From Belliella filtrata (GTDB lineage Bacteria; Bacteroidota; Bacteroidia; Cytophagales; Cyclobacteriaceae), in assembly GCF_022549775.1 (NCBI RefSeq), contig NZ_JAKZGP010000037.1, positions 1-49,360 of the forward strand: a stretch of 49,360 bases of DNA. Reading direction: 5' to 3'. Made by a program: the position numbers and the translations under genes. This document shows positions 17,889 through 27,559 of this stretch, one piece after another; position 1 is the first letter of the stretch, and the number at the start of each line of letters is the position of its first letter. A model generated the notes under the pieces. The model did not search any database, was not told the DNA's origin, and was given only the letters and a program-made list of their open reading frames with translations.

Positions 17889-20800
17889 ATGAAAAACAAC
17901 CTTTTACCCAAATCACCCAGGAAGTTTACCCAAAACTCGGGGAAACTTTTCAGGCCGAATCCCTTATCAATTCTCTTAGCATTTGTCTTGTTTTGCACCC
18001 TCATGAATCCAATGATGGCTACAGCACGACAAGCTGCTAGCACAGCGATCACTGGAAAAGTAACAGATGATCTTGGGGATGGAATTCCTGGAGTCACCAT
18101 AGTAGAAAAAGGTACAGACAATGGAACTGTCACTGACATTGATGGAAACTACGAAATCAATGTACGCAATAACTCATCTGTTTTAGTATTTAGCTTCATG
18201 GGCATGAGACAAATTGAGAGGCGTGTAGGAGAACAATCCACTATCAATGTAGAAATGCAAGGCGATGAACAATCCCTTGAGGAAGTTGTCGTGATTGGAT
18301 ATGGATCACAAAAAAAATCTGATCTCACAGGTGCTGTTTCTTCTGTGAGTTCTACTAGTCTTCAAGAAAGACCTGTGACCAATGTAGAGCAAGCCCTTGC
18401 CGGTAGGGCTCCGGGTGTCAATGTATCTACTAACTCTGGGAGACCTGGGGGTAATACCAATATCAGAATCAGAGGTAACAACTCTGTCAATGCGAGTAAC
18501 AGCCCACTTTACGTAGTAGATGGGGTAATCGGCGCAGGACCTATCAACTACCTGAACCCAAATGATATCGCCTCCATGGAAGTGCTCAAAGATGCCTCTG
18601 CAACTGCAATTTATGGAGCAAGAGGTGCCAATGGGGTAATCATCGTCACTACCAAAAGAGGTAGCAAAGACGGTGGTCAAGTCAATTACAGCAGTTTTTA
18701 CAGTATGGGAGAGATTGCTAACAAAATCGACGTTTTGAACTCAGAACAATTCTTGCAAGTTGAGCAAAACGCTTACAACAACTCCCAAAAATTTGATCCA
18801 GATGGATGGGCTGCAGGTAGGTATGAAGACCCTATGAACTACAGGGATAATCTAGACCTATTTGACGCCAATGGAAACCCATTATACAATACAGATTGGC
18901 AAGACGAGGCTACCAGAAGAGCTTTCAGTCAGAACCATTCCCTATCCTTCACTGGTGGAGATGAAGACACTTCCTATGGTCTATTTATGAACTATGCAGA
19001 TGAGCAGGGGATCGTCCTAGAGTCATACCTAAAAAGGTACTCTGGTAGGTTTGTAATGGATGGCAAAGTAAAAGATTGGTTAGATGTAGGTGGCAGTTTG
19101 ACATTCAATCATATCGAAGAAAACAGAGTCGATGGATCAGTTGGTGGATTAAGTCCCTTGAGGATGATGATCGAGACACTTCCTATCATTCCTGTACAGT
19201 ATGCAGATGGGACCTACGGAAGCAACATCGACTATCCAAATATGGAGGGTGGTGAAAACCCTGTCAACCTTCTTAGAAACAGACAGAATATACACAATAC
19301 CCAAACAGTGCTTGGTGATGTGCATAGTGCTATCAAATTCAACGATAACTTACAGTTGAGAAGTAATATTGGTATCAATATCAATAATTTCAAAGAAAGC
19401 TGGTATTCCGGTAAAGACCTCAGACAGCTAAGTGCTGATTACAATGGAGAGGCTTGGGTGAGAGACACTAGGACTAATTACTGGCAATTTGAAAATTACC
19501 TAAATTACGAAAAAGAGCTAAATGAAAACCACGCAATCAGCGGACTTTTGGGTATAAGTTGGCAACAGTTTGACTACTTCACCAGTAGAGCGGGAACCAG
19601 AGGGTTTACTGATGACTTTTATTTGTACAACAACCTAGGACTTGGCTCTGACCCCTTAACTCCAGAATCTGACAGGTATAAATGGGCGATGAATTCCTAC
19701 TTCGGTAGGTTCAATTATAACCTGATGAGCAAATACCTATTCACCTTTACAGGTCGTGTAGATGGTTCATCAAAGTTTGGTTCGGGTAACAAATATGCAT
19801 TCTTCCCTTCCGCTGCCTTTGCATGGAGAGTAGCTGATGAAGGGTTCATGCAAGATGTGACTGCTATATCAGACTTGAAATTAAGAAGTAGTTATGGTGT
19901 GACTGGTAACTCTGAAATCGGAGTATATCAATCCCTAGCTAGCATGGGTAACTCTACAGCGATCATAGGTGGTCAAAGAGCTCCTGGTGTAGGACTTGGC
20001 ACACTTCCTAATCCAAATTTGAGATGGGAAAAAACAGCTCAATTCGACATCGGACTGGAGTTTGGAATGTTCAATAACCGTGTAATGCTAGAGGCTGATT
20101 ACTATTACAAAAAGACTTCTGACATGCTTCTTAGTGCTCCTGTGCCTACCAGTAGTGGATTTGCAAGCATCTATACTAACATTGGTAGTATAGAAAACCA
20201 AGGTATTGAACTTAGCATCAACACGGTAAACATCGAGACACGTGATTTCACTTGGACGACTACTTTCAATATCTCAACAAATAGAAATAGGGTCTTAGCT
20301 TTAGGAGCAGCAAATGATGACATTTTTCCTGGACCATTTTTCTTATCCAACACCAATATCCTAAGAGTCGGTGAACCAGTGGGTTCATTCTATGGCTTGG
20401 TGAGAGAAGGAACATGGGGAAGTGACCAGGCGGATGAAGCAGCTGTATATGGCATGCTCCCTGGAGATGTCAAATATAGAGATGTCAATGGTGACGGACA
20501 GATCAATAATAGTGACAGAGAAATTTTAGGAAATGGTATTCCAAAGGGTTTTGGAGCATTATTCAATACTTTTCAATACAAGAACTTTGACTTGACCATA
20601 GATATACAATATAGCTATGGAAATGAAATCCTAAACCTAGCCAAGCATGCTGCTGAAGATAGGACAGGGCAAGCAAACAGTTTTGCCACTGTGCTAGAAG
20701 GATGGACACCTGAAAACCAAGAAACAATGGTGGCGCAAAACAGACCTTCACGTTCCTATTTCCAATCAAATATTGACTCCAGAATGGTTGAAGATGGATC

Positions 20801-21038
20801 ATTCATTCGTGGAAGAAACTTACTTTTGGGATACAATTTTTCTCAAGATAAGCTTGAAAGATTACATATCAGAAACCTGAGGGTTTATGCTTCAGTACAG
20901 AACTTTTTTCTTTTGACCGAATACACAGGGTTTGATCCAGAGGTTAGTACCTATGGGGATGCATTTGCACAAGGGATTACCTTCTATGATTATCCAAAGC
21001 CAATTACTTACACCCTAGGTATTAATGTATCATTTTAA
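17889..21038 (+). CDS. SusC-like TonB-dependent transporter (locus B)
   Basis: This 1049-residue outer-membrane transporter has a long N-terminal signal region (about 1-48, hydrophobic core SILLAFVLFCTL). A carboxypeptidase-regulatory-like domain follows (about 53-130, ITGKVTDDLGDGIPGVTIVEKGT), then the TonB-box-like IGYGSQKKSDLTGAVSSV, a plug (about 140-255, NSPLYVVDGV and VLKDASATAIYGARGANGVI) and a beta-barrel to the C-terminus (YTLGINVSF). It lacks an STN domain, in keeping with control by the upstream LacI protein instead of a sigma/anti-sigma pair. The susD gene follows after 23 bases. Together with the GH92 enzymes it is expected to import manno-oligosaccharides, by context only. Confidence 0.97.
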   Translation: MKNNLLPKSPRKFTQNSGKLFRPNPLSILLAFVLFCTLMNPMMATARQAASTAITGKVTDDLGDGIPGVTIVEKGTDNGTVTDIDGNYEINVRNNSSVLVFSFMGMRQIERRVGEQSTINVEMQGDEQSLEEVVVIGYGSQKKSDLTGAVSSVSSTSLQERPVTNVEQALAGRAPGVNVSTNSGRPGGNTNIRIRGNNSVNASNSPLYVVDGVIGAGPINYLNPNDIASMEVLKDASATAIYGARGANGVIIVTTKRGSKDGGQVNYSSFYSMGEIANKIDVLNSEQFLQVEQNAYNNSQKFDPDGWAAGRYEDPMNYRDNLDLFDANGNPLYNTDWQDEATRRAFSQNHSLSFTGGDEDTSYGLFMNYADEQGIVLESYLKRYSGRFVMDGKVKDWLDVGGSLTFNHIEENRVDGSVGGLSPLRMMIETLPIIPVQYADGTYGSNIDYPNMEGGENPVNLLRNRQNIHNTQTVLGDVHSAIKFNDNLQLRSNIGININNFKESWYSGKDLRQLSADYNGEAWVRDTRTNYWQFENYLNYEKELNENHAISGLLGISWQQFDYFTSRAGTRGFTDDFYLYNNLGLGSDPLTPESDRYKWAMNSYFGRFNYNLMSKYLFTFTGRVDGSSKFGSGNKYAFFPSAAFAWRVADEGFMQDVTAISDLKLRSSYGVTGNSEIGVYQSLASMGNSTAIIGGQRAPGVGLGTLPNPNLRWEKTAQFDIGLEFGMFNNRVMLEADYYYKKTSDMLLSAPVPTSSGFASIYTNIGSIENQGIELSINTVNIETRDFTWTTTFNISTNRNRVLALGAANDDIFPGPFFLSNTNILRVGEPVGSFYGLVREGTWGSDQADEAAVYGMLPGDVKYRDVNGDGQINNSDREILGNGIPKGFGALFNTFQYKNFDLTIDIQYSYGNEILNLAKHAAEDRTGQANSFATVLEGWTPENQETMVAQNRPSRSYFQSNIDSRMVEDGSFIRGRNLLLGYNFSQDKLERLHIRNLRVYASVQNFFLLTEYTGFDPEVSTYGDAFAQGITFYDYPKPITYTLGINVSF

Positions 21039-21061
21039 ATGCCCTTTAAAATAGAAATCAC

Positions 21062-22567
21062 ATGAAAAAGTCAATATATAATAACATAAAATACTTCGCG
21101 ATTCTTACAGGCACTTTCCTGAGTGTTTCTTGTACTGATTTTCTTGAGGAAAGAAATGAATCCAACTACACACAAGAGAACTATTTCCAAACTCCAGAGC
21201 ATGCAGAAGCAGCTATCAATCACTTGTATAGTGCACTCAGGTTCGTATCTGATGGGGCTGGTACCTATGGTGAAAGCCCATTTATGAGTTTGGAGTTTCC
21301 TACAGGTCTGGTAAATACGGAAGTGGGACAAAGTCAATTCAATAATACGCTGAGAAACCTCACAACCAATTCTGAAAACAATTATTTCAATGTATGGTGG
21401 GAGCAATCTTACAGAGCTATTGCCAATGCAAATCTGGCTATTGATAGGATTCCAAGTATACAAATGAATGAAACCACCCAGCAAAACTTGATTGCTGAAG
21501 CACATTTCATGCGGGCATTTCATTACTTCAACCTTGTGAGACTTTTTGGTGATATTCCTTTAATCACTGTACCTGTGGATGCTGATTCTGACCTTTTGTA
21601 TCCAAGCAGATCTCCTATTGCAGACATCTATGACCTCATCGTCTCTGACCTACAAATTGCAGAAGAAAGCAACCTTCCTGCAAGTACAACAAATGGAAGG
21701 GTAAGTCAAGGCGCTATCAAAGCAACCCTAGCACAGGTCTACCTGACGATGGCTGGATATCCACTTCAGGCGGGAGACAATTACTATGCTTTGGCAGCAG
21801 AAAAAGCCAAAGAAGTAATCGATCAAAATACTTATAGCCTATTTGCTACCTATGACGAGCTGCGTGATCCAAGTATGCAATTGTCCGGTGAAATTATCTT
21901 CAAAAATCAATACTTAATCGGCTTTGCCACTAGCGGAATGACAGCTTGGCTTTTGCCACGAAGTCGAAATATCTCACAGTTTTCAGATGAATTTGGTGTA
22001 ATGTACCCCACTGCTGCCTTTATCAACACCCACGAAGAGGGTGATGCTAGAGTAGCAGAAAGAGGCTTCTACTATACTTCTTACCCTAATATCAACAACC
22101 CCGCTCAGGAGGTTTCTTTTGGGGCGCATTACATTTATAAGTATTTCGATGAAGAGGCAGTACTCAACACGGCTCAGAGTGATCTTGGATTTACTTTCAT
22201 CAGGTATGCCGATGTTTTACTGACTTTTGCAGAAGCTGAATTTGAGGCAAATGGAGCGACTACTGATGCCTTAGAAGCTATCAATGCGATAAGGAATCGG
22301 GCAAACCTAGCTCCATTTGATGCAAGCTCCCTTACTCGTGAAGCTATTTGGAAAGAAAGATTTCATGAGCTTGCATTTGAAAACAAAACATGGTTTGACA
22401 TGATACGAAGAAGGCAAGTGCTAAACTTAGCTTCTGGGAATTTTGAAGATTTTGCAGGACATTCATTTTCCTATGGCCCGACACTTAGCGAAAAATACCT
22501 GCTCTTTGCCATTCCTCAAAGAGAGATTGATAACAACAACCAACTAACACAAAACCCTGAATGGTAA
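21062..22567 (+). CDS. SusD-like glycan-binding lipoprotein (locus B)
   Basis: The 501-residue product has a lipoprotein signal with lipobox LSVSC (C24). The SusD fold is supported by LIAEAHFMRAFHYFNLVRLFGDIPL (about 141-165, the TPR-like helix pair in nearly all members), RYADVLLTFAEAEF (about 381), the IRNRANLAPFD segment, RFHELAFENKTWFDMIRR (about 436) and a C-terminal FAIPQREIDNNNQLTQNPEW. It is co-transcribed with susC and followed by a strong hairpin before the first GH92 gene, so the binding and transport proteins may be made in excess over the enzymes. Confidence 0.97.
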   Translation: MKKSIYNNIKYFAILTGTFLSVSCTDFLEERNESNYTQENYFQTPEHAEAAINHLYSALRFVSDGAGTYGESPFMSLEFPTGLVNTEVGQSQFNNTLRNLTTNSENNYFNVWWEQSYRAIANANLAIDRIPSIQMNETTQQNLIAEAHFMRAFHYFNLVRLFGDIPLITVPVDADSDLLYPSRSPIADIYDLIVSDLQIAEESNLPASTTNGRVSQGAIKATLAQVYLTMAGYPLQAGDNYYALAAEKAKEVIDQNTYSLFATYDELRDPSMQLSGEIIFKNQYLIGFATSGMTAWLLPRSRNISQFSDEFGVMYPTAAFINTHEEGDARVAERGFYYTSYPNINNPAQEVSFGAHYIYKYFDEEAVLNTAQSDLGFTFIRYADVLLTFAEAEFEANGATTDALEAINAIRNRANLAPFDASSLTREAIWKERFHELAFENKTWFDMIRRRQVLNLASGNFEDFAGHSFSYGPTLSEKYLLFAIPQREIDNNNQLTQNPEW

Positions 22568-22623
22568 TGTCAAATTGGTAATCTAAATGTAAAAGAACCA
22601 ACTTAACCAAACCTATAAAACCT

Positions 22624-22662
22624 GCTCATGGCAAAGGTCTTTCAAGTACCTTTGCTATGAGC
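22624..22662 (+). terminator. Hairpin between susD and the first GH92 gene
   Basis: The 15-bp arms GCTCATGGCAAAGGT / ACCTTTGCTATGAGC pair fully if one G-U is allowed, with a 9-base loop, and are followed by AAATTGTTTTC. With only a short T-run it is probably a partial terminator or an mRNA-stabilising 3' end for susCD. Confidence 0.6.
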
Positions 22663-22709
22663 AAATTGTTTTCACAAACCAAAAGTACCTCAATAAATCA
22701 AAAATCAAC

Positions 22710-25028
22710 ATGCAGTTTAAACCTCTAAATTTCTGCCTTTATTGCATGCTTCTTGTAAGTAGCATGCTGCCCTACTTGGTGTCGGGACAAGATTTTCACG
22801 TTTTGGAACAAGATCCAGTAGATTGGGTAAATCCGCTCATTGGAACAGATTCAAAGCCTAGTTTTTCCAATGGAAATGTGTACCCAGCAATAGCCCTTCC
22901 ATGGGGTATGAATTTTTGGACCCCCCAAACTGGCCCGATGGGCAATGGCTGGGCGTATACCTATGGAGCAGACAAGATCAGAGGATTTAAGCAAACACAC
23001 CAACCCTCACCTTGGATGAACGACTATGGTCAATTTTCATTGATGCCCATGACGGGTAAAATCAAAGTTAATGAAGATGACCGTGCTAGCTGGTTTTCGC
23101 ACAAAGCTGAAATCGTGAAACCATACTACTATAGCGTGTACTTGGCAGACCATGATGTCACCACTGAAATCACCCCTACTGAAAGGGCGGCCAGATTTAG
23201 GTTTACTTTTCCTGAAACAGACAGTGCTTACGTGCTAGTAGATGCCTTTGACAGAGGATCCTATGTAAAAGTAATTCCTCAAGAAAGAAAAATCATAGGC
23301 TACACCACAAGAAACAGTGGTGGAGTTCCAGAAAACTTCAAAAACTATTTTGTAATTGTCTTTGACAAGGAGTTCACTTTCAATCAAACTTTTTCCTCTG
23401 GAGCATTAGATGAGAAATTAGAAATAGAGGCTGATCATGTTGGTGCTGTGATAGGCTTCAAAACCCAAAAAGGAGAAAAAGTAAATGCCAAAGTAGCTTC
23501 TTCCTTTATCAGCTATGAGCAAGCTGAAATCAACATGAAAGAAATAGGTGAACAAGATTTCGAAGCCGTAAAAACTGCCGGTAAGCAGTCATGGAATAAG
23601 GAGCTTGGACGGGTAAAAGTCAGTGGTGGTACACCAGATCAGTTTAGAACTTTCTATTCAAGTCTCTATAGAACACTACTTTTCCCAAGAAAATTCTACG
23701 AAATAGATGCCAATGGGGATGTGATGCACTACAGCCCATACAATGGTGAAGTACTTCCTGGCTATATGTTTACTGACACAGGATTCTGGGATACTTTCAG
23801 GGCACTTTTTCCATTCTTGAACATGATGTACCCAAGCTTGAGTGCAAAAATGCAAGAAGGATTGGTCAATGCCTATAAAGAAAGTGGATGGCTTCCTGAA
23901 TGGGCTAGCCCTGGTTTGAGAAATGTAATGATAGGTAACAACTCCGCCTCTGTAGTAGCTGATGCTTACTTGAAATTAAGCAAGCAAAATCAGGCAGATT
24001 ATGATGTAGAGACACTTTTTGAGGCGCTAATCCATGGTGCCAATAATGAAGGGCCACTCACAGCAGTAGGCAGAGCGGGAGCACCATATTACAATGAGCT
24101 AGGTTACGTTCCTTATGATGTGAATATCAAAGAAAATGCTGCAAGAACTTTAGAATACGCTTACAATGATTTCACCATTTATCAGCTAGCCAAGGCACTC
24201 AATAAGCCAAAGGACGTTGTAGACCTTTACAAGAAAAGGAGTCAAAACTACAAAAACCTATTTGACCCAGAAACCAGACTCATGAGAGGAAAGATGAAGG
24301 ACGGAAACTTCATGGCTCCTTTCAATCCATTCAAATGGGGAGATGCATTTACAGAAGGAAATAGCTGGCATTATACCTGGTCTGTGTTCCATGATATACA
24401 AGGTCTCATAGACCTGATGGGTGGCAAGAAAGGATTTGTAGAGCAACTTGACAATGTCTTCACTTTACCACCAGTGTTTGACGAGAGTTACTACAGGGGT
24501 GTGATTCATGAGATAAGAGAAATGCAAGTAGCTGACATGGGACAATATGCCCACGGAAATCAGCCTATTCAGCACATGATTTACCTTTACAATTATGCCA
24601 ATGAACCATGGAAAGCTCAATATTGGGCAAGGGAAACAATGGATAAAATGTATCTTCCTACGCCTGATGGATACTGTGGGGATGAGGACAATGGGCAGAC
24701 TTCGGCTTGGTATGTATTTTCAGCACTCGGATTCTATCCTGTCAGCCCAGCCACAGATGAGTACATCATCGGTAGCCCTCTTTTCAAATCTGTAACCTTA
24801 GAACTTGAAAATGGAAAAAAAGTCAATATCAATGCTGAAAATAATAATCATGGAAATCGCTATGTAAAATCTATGAAGCTTGATGGAAAAGCATACACCA
24901 AAAACTTCATCAAGCATCAAACTTTGATGGATGGCGCTTCTATTTCCTTCACAATGGATGAGAATCCAAACAAAAACAGAGGAGTTAAGGAATCAGATCT
25001 ACCTTTCTCTATGTCAAGAGAAAAATAA
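22710..25028 (+). CDS. GH92 family enzyme with Gln at the general-acid position (possible mannose-1-phosphate diester hydrolase)
   Basis: GH92 enzymes are calcium-dependent, inverting exo-alpha-mannosidases. The 772-residue product has a signal peptide (about 1-26), an N-terminal beta-sandwich (VNPLIGTDSKP, about 40-290) and an (alpha/alpha)6 catalytic domain with TGFWDTFRALFP (about 357-368), LEYAYNDF (about 481) and EGNSWHYTW (about 549). Two active-site motifs differ from the usual form. HGNQP (615-619) has Gln618 where most members have the general acid Glu, and GDEDNGQ (657-663) replaces the usual GNDDxGQ. The downstream GH92 has both standard motifs. Loss of the general acid is known from a GH92 that removes mannose linked through alpha-1-phosphate, because phosphate leaves without protonation. 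The alternative is an enzyme of low or changed activity. It follows susD by 142 bases and ends in a strong terminator. Confidence 0.93.
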   Translation: MQFKPLNFCLYCMLLVSSMLPYLVSGQDFHVLEQDPVDWVNPLIGTDSKPSFSNGNVYPAIALPWGMNFWTPQTGPMGNGWAYTYGADKIRGFKQTHQPSPWMNDYGQFSLMPMTGKIKVNEDDRASWFSHKAEIVKPYYYSVYLADHDVTTEITPTERAARFRFTFPETDSAYVLVDAFDRGSYVKVIPQERKIIGYTTRNSGGVPENFKNYFVIVFDKEFTFNQTFSSGALDEKLEIEADHVGAVIGFKTQKGEKVNAKVASSFISYEQAEINMKEIGEQDFEAVKTAGKQSWNKELGRVKVSGGTPDQFRTFYSSLYRTLLFPRKFYEIDANGDVMHYSPYNGEVLPGYMFTDTGFWDTFRALFPFLNMMYPSLSAKMQEGLVNAYKESGWLPEWASPGLRNVMIGNNSASVVADAYLKLSKQNQADYDVETLFEALIHGANNEGPLTAVGRAGAPYYNELGYVPYDVNIKENAARTLEYAYNDFTIYQLAKALNKPKDVVDLYKKRSQNYKNLFDPETRLMRGKMKDGNFMAPFNPFKWGDAFTEGNSWHYTWSVFHDIQGLIDLMGGKKGFVEQLDNVFTLPPVFDESYYRGVIHEIREMQVADMGQYAHGNQPIQHMIYLYNYANEPWKAQYWARETMDKMYLPTPDGYCGDEDNGQTSAWYVFSALGFYPVSPATDEYIIGSPLFKSVTLELENGKKVNINAENNNHGNRYVKSMKLDGKAYTKNFIKHQTLMDGASISFTMDENPNKNRGVKESDLPFSMSREK

Positions 25029-25047
25029 GTTTGATATTTAGTACACA

Positions 25048-25084
25048 AAAGTCTTTGACAGTAGAAATAACTGTCAAAGACTTT
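25048..25084 (+). terminator. Terminator after the first GH92 gene
   Basis: A 15-bp perfect stem AAGTCTTTGACAGT / ACTGTCAAAGACTT with an 8-base loop lies 20 bases after the stop, with a few T after it. The second GH92 and GH43 genes therefore probably have their own promoter in 25085-25222; the only candidate I see is TACCTTTA near 25195, one base off the -7 consensus. Confidence 0.75.
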
Positions 25085-25222
25085 CTTACATAGTGATGTT
25101 TTATTTGTCTCAAGAGCATTACTTGTTTCGCGATTTTCTTGATCGGATCATGAACAAAACTCACTTGTAGACTGTCGATATGACTTCAAAAAATTACCTT
25201 TATTACTCCATCCCCAAGCACC

Positions 25223-27538
25223 ATGAGTATTACAAAAGTTTCTATACTACTTAGCTTCTTTACTTTAACCACAGCTTTTGCACAAGCTCAAGAAGACAAG
25301 CTTTCGCTCATCAAGTATGTTGATCCATTTATCGGAACGGCGAAAATGGGACACACCTATCCTGGAGCTACTGTGCCATTTGGCAGTATTCAACTTAGTC
25401 CTGACACGGACACCATACCTTATGCATACGAAGGAAAATACAACCCTGATGTATACCGGTATTGCGCGGGATATCAATATGATGATCCTACTATCGTCGG
25501 ATTCAGCCACACCCATTTTAGTGGTACTGGACATGCTGATTTGGGTGATCTATTGATGATGCCTACGGTGGGAAAACTAAGGCTAAACCCCGGCACAGCA
25601 GATCAGCCAGACAATGGCTATAGGTCAAGATATGCTCATGATGAAGAGTCAGCATCACCAGCCTACTATCAGGTACTTTTGAAGGATTACGATATCAATG
25701 TAGAGTTGACGAGCAGCACCAGAGTAGGAATGCATAAATACACTTTTCCAAAAACTGATCAAGGCCATGTAATCCTTGACCTGAAGGCAGGAATCTACCC
25801 TTTTGAAGGGAAAAATGTATGGACTTTTATCAGAATAGAAAACGACAGTACAGTCACTGGCTATAGACAAACTCAAGGATGGGCCAGGACAAGGACAGTC
25901 TACTTTGCCTTAAAGTTCAGTAAACCTTTCAAATCTTATGGAAATGAAAAGTATGATGAAAAGCAAGTTTATAGAGGGTTTTGGGGCAGGTTTGATCAAT
26001 CAAAAAACTTTCCCGAAATCGCAGGAAAAGAAATCAGAGCTTATTTCGACTTTGAGTTTGAAGAAAATAGTGATCCATTGATTGCTAAGATGGCCATATC
26101 ACCAGTAAGTGCAGCAGGGGCTTTGGCTAATATGGAAGCAGAGATTCCCCATTGGGATTTTGAGCAAGTGAAGCGTGAGGGTGAAGCATTATGGGAGCAA
26201 GAATTACGCAAAGTGACTGTAGAAATGGACGATCCAGATGACATGTATAATTTTTACACGAGTATGTATCATGCATCTCTTGGTCCCACAGTGTACATGG
26301 ATGCAGATGGCAGCTACAGAGGATTAGACCAAAACATACATCAAGCCGACGGATTCACCAATTACACCAGCTTTTCACTTTGGGATACTTACAGGGCGCT
26401 GCATCCCCTATTCAACATCATACAGCCAGAAAGAAATGCTGATATGATCAATTCTATGCTAGCCCATGCTGATCAAAGTGTACATGGAATGCTACCCATA
26501 TGGTCTCACTATGCCAATGAAAATTGGTGCATGATCGGCTATCATGCTGTATCGGTAATAGCTGACGCCATGGCAAAAGGAGTCAAAGGCTTTGACCATG
26601 AGAAAGCACTCCAAGCTAGCATCAATACTTCAAACACAAACTATTTCGATGGAATCGGCGACTATGTAGCGCTAGGCTATGTTCCAGAAGATAAAAGCGG
26701 CTCATCAGTTTCGAAAACACTAGAATATGCGTATGATGATTGGGCTATCGCACAAATGGCAACTCAATTAAAAAAAGATTCAATCGCACAAATCTATAAT
26801 CATCGATCAGAAAGCTATAAGAATGTCTACGATGAATCTATAGGGTTCACACGACCTAAGCTATCAGATGGATCTTTCCGTACTTCTTTTGACCCACTTG
26901 ACACCCATGGACAAGGCTTTATAGAAGGCAACTCATGGAACTACAGTCTATATGTACCTCATGATCCGAAATCGCTCATCAAGATGATGGGAGGAAATGA
27001 ATTGTTTATTCAAAGGCTTGACTCCTTGTTCACCATGGAGCTTCCTGATAAGTATTTTGAAAACACAGAAGATATCACCCGTGAAGGCATCATCGGGAAC
27101 TATGTACATGGAAATGAGCCTTCACACCATGTGGTTTACCTGTACAACTGGACTTCTCAACCACAAAAATCTCAGGATAAAATCCGAAACATTTTAAAGA
27201 CCATGTATCAAAACAGCCCTGATGGCTTGGGTGGTAATGATGATTTTGGACAGATGAGCGCATGGTATGTATTTAGTGCTTTAGGTTTCTACCCAGTAGC
27301 TCCTGGCGCTACCGAATATGCACTAGGCAGCCCATTGGTCAAAACTGCTTCTCTCCCACTATCAAATGGAAAAACCTTCAGAGTAGTTGCTAAAAATCAA
27401 GGGCCAGATCGTCCATTTGTAAAGGCAGTTTACCTCAATGGAAAAGAACTAAAAGAGCCTTTTATAGATCATGCGGACATTACTTCTGGTGGAGTCTTAG
27501 AATTCCATATGGATAAGAAGCCAAAAAAGACAAAATAA
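25223..27538 (+). CDS. GH92 alpha-mannosidase, standard active site
   Basis: This secreted exo-alpha-mannosidase removes alpha-1,2- or alpha-1,3-linked mannose from non-reducing ends (family knowledge; the linkage cannot be read here). The 771-residue product has a signal peptide (about 1-22) and the GH92 opening motif YVDPFIGTAKMGHTYPGATV. It continues with GFSHTHFSGTGHADLGDLLM (about 93-112), FSLWDTYRALHPL (about 384), EYAYDDW (501), EGNSWNYSLYVPHD (568), the general-acid motif HGNEPSHH (629-636, Glu632) and GNDDFGQMSAWYVFSALGFY (671-690). It looks fully active. GH43 follows after 21 bases and is surely co-transcribed. It shares the family with the upstream enzyme but only modest identity, so this is not a recent duplication. 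Confidence 0.96.
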   Translation: MSITKVSILLSFFTLTTAFAQAQEDKLSLIKYVDPFIGTAKMGHTYPGATVPFGSIQLSPDTDTIPYAYEGKYNPDVYRYCAGYQYDDPTIVGFSHTHFSGTGHADLGDLLMMPTVGKLRLNPGTADQPDNGYRSRYAHDEESASPAYYQVLLKDYDINVELTSSTRVGMHKYTFPKTDQGHVILDLKAGIYPFEGKNVWTFIRIENDSTVTGYRQTQGWARTRTVYFALKFSKPFKSYGNEKYDEKQVYRGFWGRFDQSKNFPEIAGKEIRAYFDFEFEENSDPLIAKMAISPVSAAGALANMEAEIPHWDFEQVKREGEALWEQELRKVTVEMDDPDDMYNFYTSMYHASLGPTVYMDADGSYRGLDQNIHQADGFTNYTSFSLWDTYRALHPLFNIIQPERNADMINSMLAHADQSVHGMLPIWSHYANENWCMIGYHAVSVIADAMAKGVKGFDHEKALQASINTSNTNYFDGIGDYVALGYVPEDKSGSSVSKTLEYAYDDWAIAQMATQLKKDSIAQIYNHRSESYKNVYDESIGFTRPKLSDGSFRTSFDPLDTHGQGFIEGNSWNYSLYVPHDPKSLIKMMGGNELFIQRLDSLFTMELPDKYFENTEDITREGIIGNYVHGNEPSHHVVYLYNWTSQPQKSQDKIRNILKTMYQNSPDGLGGNDDFGQMSAWYVFSALGFYPVAPGATEYALGSPLVKTASLPLSNGKTFRVVAKNQGPDRPFVKAVYLNGKELKEPFIDHADITSGGVLEFHMDKKPKKTK

Positions 27539-27559
27539 AACCCCTAAACTTTATAACTC

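Noticed and set aside
22710-27538. The two GH92 genes as a recent tandem duplication
   Set aside because: They differ throughout, including the active-site motifs, and only the family motifs align by eye.
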